DNA of 64,000 nt from assembly GCA_949316235.1 (NCBI GenBank), contig OX438753.1, positions 15,764,028-15,828,027 of the forward strand, in the 5' to 3' direction. The position numbers and the translations under genes are program-made. The notes below the pieces were generated by a model. The model did not search any database and had not been told where the DNA came from. It saw only the letters and a list, made by a program, of their open reading frames with translations. Position 1 is the first letter of the stretch. Each line of letters begins with the position of its first letter. This document shows positions 44,551 to 56,092 of this stretch, piece by piece. This stretch comes from Oegoconia quadripuncta. Its lineage: Eukaryota > Arthropoda > Insecta > Lepidoptera > Autostichidae.

Positions 44551-45317
44551 GTGATAACCTCAAAGAAAAAAAGAACTATACTTTGAAGAAGTTGACATGA
44601 AGAAAATGGCACCGATAGTGACTATAAATAGATTAAGATAAACGTAAAATGGTGTTATCAAATGCTACTCGTAATATACACTCCGAAATATTCTTCAGAT
44701 AAGTCAAAAACACTTTTACTTAAGAAGTATACCTGATGAATTTACTTGATTTTTTACCTGATGAATGAATTATCACGTTTCTTAGAAACGTCACACCAAA
44801 ATTTCACTGTACTGAATTGAATAAGAATTTATAATATTAAATATTGCAGAAACTAAATTCAATCTGCTATTATATTGTGATCACAAGTTGAAGACAGCTC
44901 TCATAAGCACTCAATTCTATTCTTTTTTTTCAAACCAAGATACAACTACTTTATAAATGCTTTATTATTAAGAAAAGCTACTTGTATGTAAAAATAGGGT
45001 GATAAAAACTGGCCAAGCCAAGGACATGGCTCCGTAATAATTCATTGTTGTAGAGTAGTCAACTTTATTAATATCTCATACTATTTTATATTCTTTTCGT
45101 ATCGGGACCACTCACAATCTCTCCATTAAACTTTAAATTTCATCACGTTTGTCTGTTAAAGGCCTGAAAGCCATATATATTGACAAAACTACTATCAGCT
45201 CATTAATAGGGTTACCACCCTTTTTGGACGGAACCATAAAAATGCCCCTCTATATCACCCGAACTAAACTAATGGAGTCTCTGCGCTCTATAGTAGCCTA
45301 TAAACTTATAACTACGG
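44551..45317. other. No gene recognised
   Basis: AT-rich unique sequence. Confidence 0.5.
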
Positions 45318-45760
45318 TATTTATAAATTACTGGCTTTCCACCCGTGATTTAAATATATATCAACGATCTCGATATAAATAGAAATTGGATACGCAAAAA
45401 ACCCGATCCCGTAAAAATTTCTCCTAAAAAATTTACCAAAATCCCAATCTTTGTGACTGTTTACCCGCAGCGATCCCGTGTTTACCATTCCTCAAAATAA
45501 TTTCGTGGGAATTTTTCGTCAGCACGTGTTTACCTATAGCAACACCATTCTTCCCGTTCCCATGACAATTTGGGGAAATCCTTTATTAGCTGACGTTTCC
45601 TGGCGACCTATTTCAGCTTCATAAGTTAAGTGGTTTTCAATTTCCCGTGGAATTTTCCTAAATTTTACCTTAGCGAGTGTTTACCCCCAGCGATCCCGTT
45701 TTCATCATTACTGTAGAAATTTCCCGATCCTGTGGGAAATGTACAAAATGCCGTGAATCC
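45318..45760. repeat. Repeat R relative, internally repeated and degraded
   Basis: TTACTGGCTTTCCACCCGTG at the start resembles the repeat R head. GTTTACCCGCAGCGATCCCG (about 45460) and GTTTACCCCCAGCGATCCCG (about 45684) are internal copies about 224 bp apart. Confidence 0.45.
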
Positions 45761-46237
45761 TAGTGCACAGAGAGCAAACCATCTACCTGCTGAACTTCAG
45801 CTTCAAACTTCAAGTGGATAGTTTTCAAAATTTCTTAGGCAGTGAACGAAAGAGTTTTTATTTTATGATTGGATGTGATGATGATGGAAAGTGACGATGT
45901 GGTCGAAAATGAAGCACGCGATCCCAGTAAATGCTTTATTATTATTATGCTTTATTCAAGTGAGTGACATTTCGCTTTTATACATAGGTTTAAAAGTGTC
46001 ACCACACATCAACAGTTACGCACCCACACGTCCTGGGGCACACAGCCACGTCTCACTAGGTGTGGACATGGTCCGACATGCAGGTCAGTGCGGATTGATG
46101 GATTTGTGTCAGATTGGGAATGTTTTGGCTTGGCGTTAGTACTATATTAATTCTGTGGCTTGGCTTAATCCTTCAATAGAACTTGGGCCTGTTTTAGCGT
46201 GACCGCCGTAACAAGAAAACGTTTGAATTTTTTAATT

Positions 46238-46817
46238 TTTTTTATGCACAACAAGTTAGTACTTGATCTCAATCACACCTAATGTTAAGTGAAGATAAGG
46301 TCGAAGGGGGAAGCGGGTTTTCCGGATCAGTAGATCCGGAAACCCCAACACATTTGGGGGACTGGCTATCTTATCTCTGACAACTGGAACACAACAATGC
46401 TATTAACATTGCTGCTGGGCGGCAGATTTAGATAAGACTAGCTTTCCTCCCGCGACTTCGTCCGCGTGGAAGATTTTATCAAAATACAAAATACAAACAA
46501 CAAACTTTCATCCCCTATTTTATCCCCTTGGGGGTAGAATTTATCAAAATCCTTTCTTAGCGGATGCCTACGTCATAACATCTACCTGCATGCCAAATTT
46601 CAGCCCGATCCGTCCAGTGGTTTGGGCTGGGTGTTGATAGATCACTACGTCAGTCACCTTTGAGTTATATATATTTAGATGGTAGCTAGCCAGGCGGACA
46701 TTTAAAATGTCCTACCACCAACCAAACCGAGTACTTAAACATGTACCCCTCTGGGGATCGAACCCTCGACCTCTGAATCGTAAACCCAATGTTGTTTACA
46801 TTGAGCCACGGAGGCGA
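46238..46817 (-). mobile_element. SINE-3 split by repeat R
   Basis: The tail and body at 46238-46437 (ATGTTAAGTGAAGATAAGGT, GACAACTGGAACACAACAAT) and head at 46677-46817 (GGATCGAACCCTCGACCTCT, TTGAGCCACGGAGGCG) flank a repeat R copy. An extra TCCGGATCAGTAGATCCGGA palindrome lies near 46320-46340. Confidence 0.85.
46438..46676 (+). repeat. Repeat R, copy 4, inserted in SINE-3
   Basis: CTAGCTTTCCTCCCGCGACT, GCCAAATTTCAGCCCGATCC and the end GAGTTATATATATTTAGA. Confidence 0.7.
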
Positions 46818-48470
46818 TTAAAATACTACTCAAGTTTGCTTAACTGTCGTAATCGTAAATGAATAAGGAATGCGACTGCACTACGTGTAAAACAAAATAG
46901 TAAACATTACATTTACGATCCAAAAACCGTCGCCAATAATAACCACAAAGGAGACAAAAAGAGTAGTTACTATAACAAAATCTACATAACAAAACCTGTT
47001 ATCGCATAACCTTTTATCTAAGAGCCTTTGAAGTAAAAATTTATTCGCGATCCGTGAGTCAAAGGGACGAGACTGTATCGAGTAGGTATGTAAAAAATTA
47101 TATTTCATGTGAATTTGGAGTCTTCATAGATAAAACAAGTAGATACGTATAGAACATCTAACTAGAACTTCCTAACCAATAGGGTGCCTCCCTAGGGGAG
47201 GCGTAGCGAGATGGAAAGGGGAGGCAGAATGCGTTTGCATTTCGAAAGAAAAAACAATTTAACGCGTAGATTTCACATCTTAATATCGCATTCCTTATAC
47301 CGGTCCCAATTGTTTAAAAAATGTCGTATAAACAATGTGGTACAGCCAACACTATCCTAGAGCAGTATGGACTGTAAGTTCATAGGCATAGGGACTGCTC
47401 GGAAAAGATCACCCTTAATGAATACGGAAAATAAATATCCACTCACCAGAATTCAGCTGTAGGATTCGTGGTCACTCATGTATCTATTTTCTTCGCGTCA
47501 GGATGCAAGAGTAAGAGAGATATAATTCTTTTGTTTTCTATTTCTTTGCGGACATCTGCAGCGGCGACGACAATAACGGTATAGAGCCTAGCAAGGAAAT
47601 CGCTTATATAGATCAATGCACGCGTTTGCCTACTCCGTATTGCCTATGTCCAACAATCGACTACTCCTCCCATTCAAATAAGAATCCTCCACGATCGTAA
47701 ACAATGCGAGTTTGTTTTTTTGACATGAGACCCTGAGAGAATCCTCCAACGATTGTAAACAATATGTTCATGGCCCTCTAAATGCTCATATCTTTAAAAC
47801 GGCTATTAAAAAAATTTAAAAATTAAAACTTTCTTTTTTTTTTCTTTTCGTCATCAAAATCATTTCTCAACGTTCTGTATGTTTTACCCATTACGTTTTC
47901 TAGTTAATAAGAACAGTAGGTAGGGTATCACACACACACACACTAACACAAGCACATAACACCCGTCGTTTTTCGTCGAGGGTTAAAGTGAAGATAGGTA
48001 GGGTATCTGAAATCGCAATTTTATTGTGTCACAAGTTTTTTGTTTGGGATTACATTTTACCTTACATTATTGTTATAATACGATCCCAACCCGCGCGGAA
48101 AAACTTATAATCAGACAAAGAAAAGATATTACCTCTATCCAAGAAATCCCTAAGTTTCGCGGAAAAAAGATATCACTCTCAAATGTCCGATAACAAATTC
48201 CTAGGCGGCGGCGCCTGCAAATCCAATAATTCGTTATATTGAAGAAAACTTTGGTCCGCACAAAGTTGCCGGCACAAAATGATTTCCTTTTGACCCAACT
48301 CCCTCCATTATTAGTATTATCCAACGTTGCCAATATTCCAGACTCGCAATCAAGAAATACTGAATATTGTCTAATTCTAGGGATTTTTTTTGGAACAACT
48401 ACCTAAGTAATATTAACTTCTATTTCTTTTTCGATAATCTTGTAATGGAATAAATAAATTGTGTGAGCAC
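46818..48470. other. No gene recognised
   Basis: Unique sequence with a (CA)n run near 47932-47942. Minus frames at 46881-47108 and 48073-48333 have no domain. TCCACGATCGTAAACAAT and TCCAACGATTGTAAACAAT form a spaced repeat at about 47687-47763. Confidence 0.4.
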
Positions 48471-48682
48471 TAATGGCGCATAAAGGAAGTTAAGCAACCT
48501 CTAAGGCTCTATCATCCCTACCATTTTTGTCCCTATATTTTGCGTGTACTTTTATATGTTCTGTTTTTATTGCAACTATACTGTAGTCTAAATTATGTGT
48601 ATTAATTACTTATAAATATTATTTAATGTATGTGTGTGGCTGGAGAAACAAATAAACTTTTATCTATCTATCTATCTATCAA
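48471..48682 (+). repeat. Possible LINE 3' end with TATC tandem tail
   Basis: AAACAAATAAACTTTTATC, then a (TATC)n run at about 48660-48680, looks like a LINE or transcript 3' end; the upstream part is not recognised. Confidence 0.35.
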
Positions 48683-48751
48683 TCCTTGGATGGGTGACTA
48701 CAATTGTGGTATTTTCGTAACAGTATAATCAGTTTTGAGTTTTAACAAATA

Positions 48752-49016
48752 ATAATAATAAATAAAATATCGTTGCACATACACACAGCGCCATCTAGTT
48801 TCACACTAAGCAACTAGGCTTGAATTATAGATACCAGATGGTGAATAAACTACACAAATACATTTTTTTGTAAATAAATACATACATAAATGAAAAACCA
48901 TAACTCGGGAACACATGTCTGTATTCGTCATACAAACATATGCCCTTAGTGGGATTAGTACCCGCAAGCTTTTGGTACAGCAGCAGAGTTTCTAACCACT
49001 ACACCACATAGGTCGT
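48752..49016 (-). mobile_element. SINE-1, near complete
   Basis: On the minus strand ACGACCTATGTGGTGTAGTG (A box), a decayed B box (GCGGGTACTAATCCCAC), and the body with CACACAGCGCCATCTAGTTT. A TAATAATAATAAATAAA tail lies at the left. Confidence 0.85.
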
Positions 49017-49154
49017 AATGCTTTCGTACTGCGAAGGGTACGTTAACCAATCGATCTCGGCTATTTTCAATTGAAGGCACTCGTTAAACAAGTTGGTAGA
49101 ATAAATGTGTGTCTTGAAAGACCGAGAGTCAGATCGATATTCGTATATTATGAC

Positions 49155-49380
49155 CATTCATCAACAGTGTTACACATCCCCGTTGTTGGGGCATAACCTC
49201 CCCTCACTGAGAGAGGGTATGGGCCATACTCTACTACGCGGGCCCAGTGCGGGTTGGGTTGAGACTAGTGACCACCTGACAGCCAGTAGGCGTAACGAGT
49301 GCCTTCAATTGAAAACAACCGGGACCGACTTTTTAACGTGCTCAATTAAAATGCCATTAGTGGTCACGTATCACGACCAT
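49155..49380 (+). repeat. Repeat Q, longest contiguous copy
   Basis: CATCAACAGTGTTACACATC, CGCGGGCCCAGTGCGGGTTG, TGACCACCTGACAGCCAGTA, AAACAACCGGGACCGACTTT and AATGCCATTAGTGGTCACGT occur in order, showing that the pieces at 23055 and 23440 belong to one family. Confidence 0.6.
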
Positions 49381-49840
49381 CCCCTCTCCTAAGTGGGGAC
49401 ACTACTGTCGTCTCTCAACAAAAATTTTATAATAAGAAAATCCCCGAGGGTCTCACTAAACGTAAAAACAACAAAGCAACTGTGTTTAAAGTTAAATATT
49501 TTCTACACGTCTGAACCGATTCAGACCACACATTATTGAGACAGAGGTAGAAAAAACTTGAAAGTTGCTTTGAATCAATGACGTAAATTCTTCAGTCATA
49601 TAGTTTTGACTTTCATCTTGTTAATTTCTGGCCTTTCTCAATTCGCTACCATACGTTAGATCTATTATTAATTAGCTATATGATACAACGAGTTGACCAT
49701 CGCATGCTAGGGAAACCATACACATGTTGACGCACTGCCTCAGAAACGGTTAACTCCCCTTGGGGCAGTCTCCCCTGGCCTATATTAATACATTTTTATT
49801 CGTTGATTCGTGAGATAAGTCTCATGCATAACTATTTTTT

Positions 49841-50092
49841 ACCCGACAGCTCCAAAGGGATGCCTATATTTTTCGAGTGTATGTATGTATGTAGATTTCT
49901 GTGACCTCCTGTAGCTTAAAGGGTCTACCCATTTTGAAGTGCAAGGTGTCGTTCGATTCGTCTTGATCTCTCTCTAGAGTGTCATAGGATACGTTTTATT
50001 GTAAAAAATCTAACATGGCGCTTGCAAAATACATAATATTCTGGTTAGTTGGTTTTTACCCGACTGCCCAAGAAAGGAGGGTAATGTTTTAC
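49841..50092 (-). repeat. Repeat P, copy 4, plus a second truncated copy in tandem
   Basis: ACCCGACAGCTCCAAAGGGA (49841) to about 50057, then immediately ACCCGACTGCCCAAGAAAGG (50058-50092) starts another copy that is cut short. Confidence 0.6.
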
Positions 50093-50204
50093 TTACTTAA
50101 ATAGTTATTACACATCAATTTCTTATTAACTGTATGTACATAACTTCCGTTTGTAAATTAAACAAATTGTACATTCTATTTTTACCACTTTTCTGAAACT
50201 GTAT

Positions 50205-50255
50205 TTTCTTATATGTTGTGCAATGAAGTGTATTTGTATTGTATTGTATTGTAAA
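50205..50255 (+). repeat. LINE 3' tail (TTGTATTGTATTGTATTG)
   Basis: GTGCAATGAAGTGTATTTG then TATTGTATTGTATTGTA matches the tail type of the LINE family at 20231-20345 (opposite strand). Confidence 0.5.
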
Positions 50256-51220
50256 CAATTACATCACAGAAGTGAGAAACCTTTGGAACAAACCCGTCGG
50301 TTTTTTATTGGTACTGTGAGATTGAGCAGTTACAAATTTCGCTATAGGTGTGGAGAGTACTGCAGGTGTAATATATCAGGGGCACCAGACCGTTGGCGAT
50401 GTACTGCATGGACTTTAGTTTCTGTCCGTTCGTATTTATCAACGCACTAGCAGTGTATAGCAAAGCATAGCATATCAAAACAGATATCTATTCGTAGATT
50501 ATACAGGTCTAATCTTAAAGTGAAAGAATTCCCAAACCAAATTAACCAATCAAAGGACGCGAATATCTCACTTAAAGAGAATTAGGTAACAGCAATTTTG
50601 TTAATTGCCGGCTTATATATTTATTCCTGGATTACCTGTAAAATAACGAAGTCTAAACAATAAAAGTTTCTCCTAATTTCTTTAGAAGAACACCATTATT
50701 CTTTATCCTAATTTATAAAGAGTAATACAATTCTTCGATTGCCATAAATCTCATGGAGTTCTCCCGGAGCCAAGTTGGAACAACACTAAACGCTGTATTT
50801 AATCAAAGATTAACTCTAATTGTGTTATTCATGATTTATGCCACTTGGAGAGCCTCCAGAGCCCGTTGAAAAGTTAATCAGCTAAAAGCCTTTTTACTTT
50901 TCAGAGAAAGGAGTTAATTTATGGGGAATTGAAGACTTTTTTATTATTTTCTTTCTTAATTGCAATTGTAATACCGTGGAGTTAATATTTACATTTCGTT
51001 TCATATTTTGTTGCAAATACAAAAAGTTCAAATTGTTAGCTAACGGATAATACTTCTCGGCAATCTCTCTAAAATTTGATAGTAATAGAATAGTAATTTT
51101 AAGAAGATCTTTTTAGACGTGTCGGGATAACTTAGTACTTAAATAATTAATTACTTAAATTTGAACTTTGTGACTTTAAATATAAGTACATTTTGATTTA
51201 AATATACATATTACATAGTT
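50256..51220. other. No gene recognised
   Basis: Unique AT-rich sequence. Confidence 0.5.
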
Positions 51221-51398
51221 GTCTGTTATTTTGTTACATGTGTTGTTGTAAAGAGGTAAGGTGCTGCTATATTCATTTTTCTTTTAAATTCTATTTTCTT
51301 GTTTGGGCTGTTAAAGAAACTTACGAGTTAAGAGATACGTCTCGCGAAATATTCAGTGAAATGATTTTGTAAGGAATTGCATTTATTGCATTTATACA
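51221..51398 (+). repeat. Local direct duplication, copy A
   Basis: GTCTGTTATTTTGTTACATG, GGTAAGGTGCTGCTATATTC, GAGATACGTCTCGCGAAATA and TGCATTTATTGCATTTATAC align with copy B 538 bp downstream. Confidence 0.7.
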
Positions 51399-51654
51399 AG
51401 GTAATTTATTGTATACCTGAAACCTGAAATTAGTTTGGTCAGAAGCACGTATAAAATCGATACTGGTATAAAAAAATGGGTTTATATTTGTTTCCTTAAT
51501 TATTTATCTAAGTAAAGAATGATAAACACCCCACAAGTGGAAACATAACAGTAACTGAATTCGCAACAATCCATCATTTTTATTTTATGCTTTCTTGCCA
51601 TATTGTTTACAAAATAATATTATTAATAATATAATATAGTATTTTTGTGTGCAA

Positions 51655-51700
51655 TAAAGAATTTAATAATAATAATAATAATATATTAAAATTATAATAA
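51655..51700 (+). repeat. AATAAAG signal and TAA microsatellite
   Basis: GTGTGCAATAAAGAATTT and (TAA)n look like a LINE 3' end remnant lying between the two duplication copies. Confidence 0.5.
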
Positions 51701-51758
51701 AATATCATTGGGGTGTGTCGGGTTTTTGTATACAAAATATAATCTTGTCTATGTAGAC

Positions 51759-51926
51759 GTCTGTTATTTTATTACATGTGTTCTTGAAAAGAATTAAGGT
51801 GCTGCTATATTCAATATTCACTTTTTTTTCATTTTATTTACTAATTTAGAAACTTACGAGATACGTCTCGGAAAATATACAGTTAAATTAATTCATAAAG
51901 AAACGCACTTATTGCATTATATACAG
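51759..51926 (+). repeat. Local direct duplication, copy B
   Basis: GTCTGTTATTTTATTACATG, TTAAGGTGCTGCTATATTCA, GAGATACGTCTCGGAAAATA and CACTTATTGCATTATATACA align with copy A; about 10 bp shorter and diverged. Confidence 0.7.
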
Positions 51927-52571
51927 CCACCTGTTCAAAGACACTCCACCAGATGGGGTGAGCTAAAAATAGATTCATCTACGTATGAGGGCTACCCCAA
52001 TTTATTCCCCGTAATTGTCCTGTAAAATTTCATCAAAACCGATGAAAGTAAGTATGAGGTATGAAAGCAGAGGAACGGTGACAGATATTCGTAAATTAAT
52101 GAAAATACATGTCATTTATTTTCTTTGAGATTTGTTCTGTGCAAGTTTATAACATTATTTCGATACGAAACCTCTTAAACTCTTGCTTTGGCTTGTTATG
52201 GGAATGTTTAATAGAAAAACCTACGAGATTCCGTTGACACTCATGACGTATCCAACTTTCGCATAAACGCATGACTGCAATAGATCCAAAACAAATTCTG
52301 ATGTTTCCGTGAAACACGCTTGCATTTTAGATCACGTCATATAACATCTGACATTATCTGGTAACGGCCTAGTATCTGGCCTATTGCAACTCACATGTAC
52401 ACTACAAGGTTTACAGCATTTCGTATTCATCCTTTTCCGGCCAACTTTTTCAACTTGACAATTGATTTTTGATATTTTTCACTAATCAACGAGAGCGTAC
52501 ATACATCAAAAAACATTTTCCAATTACTGCTAAGTTTATATTTAGCCCCTATTGGAGTATTACATAAAAAT
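51927..52571. other. No gene recognised; first part of the putative long intron
   Basis: It directly follows the donor of the signal-peptide exon in minus-strand sense. A TGTAAAATTTCATCAAAACC fragment near 52021 resembles repeat R. Confidence 0.45.
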
Positions 52572-52577
52572 ACTTAC

Positions 52578-52644
52578 CGGAAATCCAGATAAGCAAGATA
52601 AATCCGAACACTTTCCTCAAAACCAAAAAAGTAAGCGTTCCCAT
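52578..52644 (-). CDS. First coding exon: signal peptide of an unidentified secreted or membrane protein
   Basis: On the minus strand an ATG (52642-52644) opens 22 codons plus one base and ends at a consensus donor GTAAGT (rc of 52572-52577). The residues run M-G-T-L-T-F-L-V-L-R-K-V-F-G-F, then I-L-L-I-W-I-S: a short basic patch (R-K) and then a hydrophobic core, as in a signal peptide. The start is supported by an in-frame TAA three codons upstream of the ATG. The exon begins at 52821 behind a strong acceptor (TTTTCTTTGTTGCAG), so splice signals bracket it on both sides. It ends in phase 1, matching the candidate exon at 13684-13869, where joining would give a Val codon. The family is not recognised. 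Insect cell-surface genes often have a signal-peptide exon followed by a very long intron, so this architecture is familiar; the link to the second exon is inference. Confidence 0.6.
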
Positions 52645-52821
52645 GTTTTGGGGTTATTTATTAGTTTTCTTTTATAAAATCACTTGATTTATCATGAACA
52701 TTATGCACGTGGATTTTCACTGTTCTATTATATTCACTTCACATTGTTGTAAACGTTTGGGTTTCAGTTTAGTTTTCCTACTGTCCCCATCACAAATTTA
52801 GGATTGCTTCATTTTAGGTAT
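52645..52821 (-). other. 5' UTR part of the signal-peptide exon, with uORFs
   Basis: This is the exon sequence between the acceptor AG (rc of 52822-52823) and the ATG at 52644. It contains several short upstream ORFs, for example one reading M-K-Q-S-stop at its start and another reading M-G-T-V-G-K-L-N-stop. These could dampen translation of the main ORF. Because the exon begins at an acceptor, at least one noncoding exon should lie at higher coordinates; it was not identified. Confidence 0.5.
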
Positions 52822-52929
52822 CTGCAACAAAGAAAATGGAATTATTATAATTGTCTACTAATTGAAGCTATTTTAATTCAACACAATCGTGGGATTTCCA
52901 AACATCCATCGTGAATGTTACGTTTGATA

Positions 52930-53147
52930 CAGGGTGAAATTTTATTCGTGTAATTCCAGTTCCACTTCTGATTCCAAACAACTTTCCACTAGGCCCTGGA
53001 CTTGCATGCAGATACACAGGTGTACAGAATGGTGTGGGTAATAGAATTTTTTTGATCGAATTCCACTATGAATCCTTGGGCAAAGTTGTTCGTAATCAGG
53101 AGTGGCGTCACTAGTTAATTGGAATTACAAGAATTCAAATTCACCCT
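52930..53147. mobile_element. Palindromic MITE with CAGGGTG termini
   Basis: The element runs from CAGGGTGAAATTTTATTCG to an inverted end (AATTCACCCT at 53138-53147). About 60 bp of each arm are complementary, with scattered mismatches. A related half-element with the same end and the same internal sequence lies at 216-302. The termini are flanked by AT/TA, so the duplication is short or ambiguous. It lies about 110 bp upstream, in transcription sense, of the acceptor of the signal-peptide exon. Confidence 0.65.
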
Positions 53148-53354
53148 ATATATTTAACAATTACGTATAATAAATATTTAGTAAGCCAGTAATATCAGTG
53201 GCATTGAGGCCTACTTAATTCGTCGGTAGTTTCCATGGTGTATATTACATATGGCAGAGGAGACAGTGACGAAACGCATCTTCTACTCTGAACTAGTAGG
53301 GCAAGCGAAAGCATGGCGGTCACACGAGTAAGCATGATCAAAAGCACCATATGA

Positions 53355-53648
53355 AAAGATACTACATTGAGCCGTCTCGATGGCAAGGTTTGGCAGTACA
53401 ATGAATGGCGCTGGGTAGTGCTTAGGCGAGTTAACGATTGCGAGGAGCAGCATAAAGCTGACGTCGTTGATAAACGCGACAAGCTAAAAACCCATCCACC
53501 CGCTACCATTCATTATCATTATGTGGAAGATGTGCTTGCACATTGCGCACGGGAGTTCACCGCAGAGATCGGCTACGTCCAACTGGGCGCCATGGAGGAA
53601 ATCGGTAGGAAGCATCAATATCATAATAACATAAAGAGGACGTCATAA
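53355..53648 (+). other. Unidentified open frame, 97 codons
   Basis: The plus frame is open from after a TGA (53352-53354) to a TAA at 53646-53648 and has ordinary protein-like composition: V-W-Q-Y-N-E-W-R-W-V-V-L-R-R-V, then C-E-E-Q-H-K-A-D-V-V-D-K and H-Y-V-E-D-V-L-A-H-C-A-R-E-F. No ATG precedes the start of the likely coding part. The minus strand is also open here (53195-53509), which weakens the case. It could be a decayed mobile-element ORF or an exon. It is not recognised. Confidence 0.3.
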
Positions 53649-55932
53649 GTTGAGGGAATTCTTTTGATAAATTGATGATTGATATGTCTCTATATGTACC
53701 TATGTGGTTAACATTCATGTAGATCGACGCATACTATACCGAGAGAGCTAGTGCAAGGTGACGAATTAACACTTGGAGGGGAGGAGTCACGGATATTTCG
53801 GATTAAAATATAGAGTTAAGTATTTATACACAACGTAATGGTAACGACAAAAAGAAATTCGTTTCAAGACACATGAATGTTCTGAAAATGCAAGATGATT
53901 ACCTACAAATAAGGCCAGAATAACTACATAATATATACACTATACATCCTATATCCCTTTGATAGTTTTGTATTTGTTGATTAAAAGGAAATCAACAAAA
54001 CATATCCAGCGCAATCCTTATCCTTTGCTTATTTAACAAGACGTAAACACATATAATAACCGTTGGGAACAAATAAAAATAATTAGGCGAAGAGGGAACA
54101 CGGAAGAAACAACGATTTTCCTCCTCTTATGAAATTTAAGGGGAGCAGTGTATAGACGCGTAATGCCGTAAATGATTGATCGTTGTGACACGGCCGAACC
54201 CGGAACAAGTGATAAAAAATGAAAGTTGACTGCGACCGCGACAGAGTGAGATGAAATCTGAGAGGGACGCTGACCTTTCTTTATTAAGGGCATAACACTC
54301 TCAAGACTTAAACTCTTTTCCACTTTCTTTTCGTTTCGATGCGTCTCATTGATGGAAACTCGAGTGTATCCTGTCGTTTGTAACTCTGAAGGCAGTAGTC
54401 CAAGGTCGCCATAGGATTACATTTCTTCTTCTTATTTGTACAACATGTGTACTCTTCATAGAGGTGCCTTAGTCATATGGTGAATCTAGTGGAGCTTTGT
54501 GCATTATTCAGAGTGACTAAATCTGGTTCGAAGTTATGTCGTTGGAGGACAGCCTCGGGATAAAGTATCGTTTAACTCAGTAATACAAGATAATTCAGGA
54601 AATCCTCTATGCGTACTGAATGAAGCCAACGTTCTCTCCCTGCCCTTAAATTATGTAACTGCATCGGTTTCGTCATTGATAACGCTGACCAATGAGAATC
54701 ATTCAAATTGTCGAGCCAGCGTGACCCAATCATACATCGGAACGTAACGATGACGATATAGATGGCATTACATAAAATCCCTGATGCAGAGTCGTACTAG
54801 TAAAAGAGCACTTTCGAGCCATGTACAGTGTGCGAGGGAGATCTTAAATTTTACACTCCAATTGAATCTTCTGAATCGTCGAAACTCATATCTGTCGTCC
54901 ATAGTAGCAGTAAGCTTAGTTCTGCAAATTGCTAAGTGAATGCAAACGACAGCCTCTCTACGCTCGTGGCTTTTGATTATTCGTGCAAATTTAGACATAC
55001 ACATACAAACGTTACAGGATATAAGAAACTACACGCTATTCTATATGATAGATACTTATGAGAAAATTATCTTAGCAAAGGGGATAATTACATTCAGTCA
55101 GCAATCAAAATAAAAGATAAATAATTATTTATAGTAACATTAGATTGATTTAAGGCCTTTCACCCTAAGGACCCTTTCAGGTTAACCGCTTATAAGAACA
55201 TGGTACTGGTAAGATACGAGTATCAGTTTTGTTAAATTCTTCGTAGTCACGAAAAATTCCACAAGAAGGATGGTCAATTTCTTCTTTTATAACGCCTTAT
55301 TACATGAAAACTAATGTTTCACTCGATAACCTTTCACCATTTTGCAATCCATAAAGCAGTAACAATTCAACCTAACACAACGGTCTTTGTAACTAGAGTG
55401 CGGGAGCGAATCCAACCACTTGACAAAGAATCCTGAGTCCGGAGCGATCGACAATAAACCAACCGATATTGAGTTCACACAATGCCATCCGGGTATAAAC
55501 CCGAGTATAAAACTCGGGTATAAACCGGTCATAATGCCCACGGAAGTTAATTAAATAGGTCCGTTAACTGCGACGTTTTTCAATTGATTGGGGTACGGAT
55601 TTAGGTGTGGGGTGAATTGAGTGACGGATTCCGGGAGCGAATTGATCCGATTTCATTACGGTGTGGACAAATGAACGGATAAACAGAAATAGTGTAAATG
55701 TTTTACTGCAGGACTAATTAAATGCAATATTTGAACCTTTTTTCTCTTCTTTAATTAACAATAGTCCATCTAGCTTCTTTCTGTTGATATTGATTTACAG
55801 GAGTTAAAGTGGGAGGAGTGTCTTTTGCCTTATTGATGTCTATGAATGATTAATTCAGCTGATGATAAATATTTTCACGTAAGTAGTGTGAGATAAATAT
55901 TATTTGGAAATTATAGATTTCCTGAGTTTATA
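53649..55932. other. Unique, repeat-poor stretch upstream of the minus-strand exon
   Basis: Almost no recognised repeats in over 2 kb, unusual for this window. A CpG-containing patch lies near 54180-54280. Minus frames at 54033-54323 and 54768-55004 have no domain. If the signal-peptide exon is real, first exons and a promoter could lie here; no promoter motif was convincing. Confidence 0.35.
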
Positions 55933-56092
55933 TGTGGGACTTTCTTTCTTACTTTTCCACCTTTAAAATATTTCCTTTATTGGTCTGGAGTCCAAGGTGA
56001 TAGTCGCTTAGGGTGCGCTCGACCTTCAGTATCTGCAGAGTATTATTTTTGATCGTGGCTTACAGGTGTTAGTGTGATGTGTGGAAACGGGA
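55933..56092 (+). repeat. Repeat U, copy 2
   Basis: GTGGGACTTTCTTTCTTACT, GGTCTGGAGTCCAAGGTGAT and GTGGCTTACAGGTGTTA align with 19758-19945. Confidence 0.6.
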
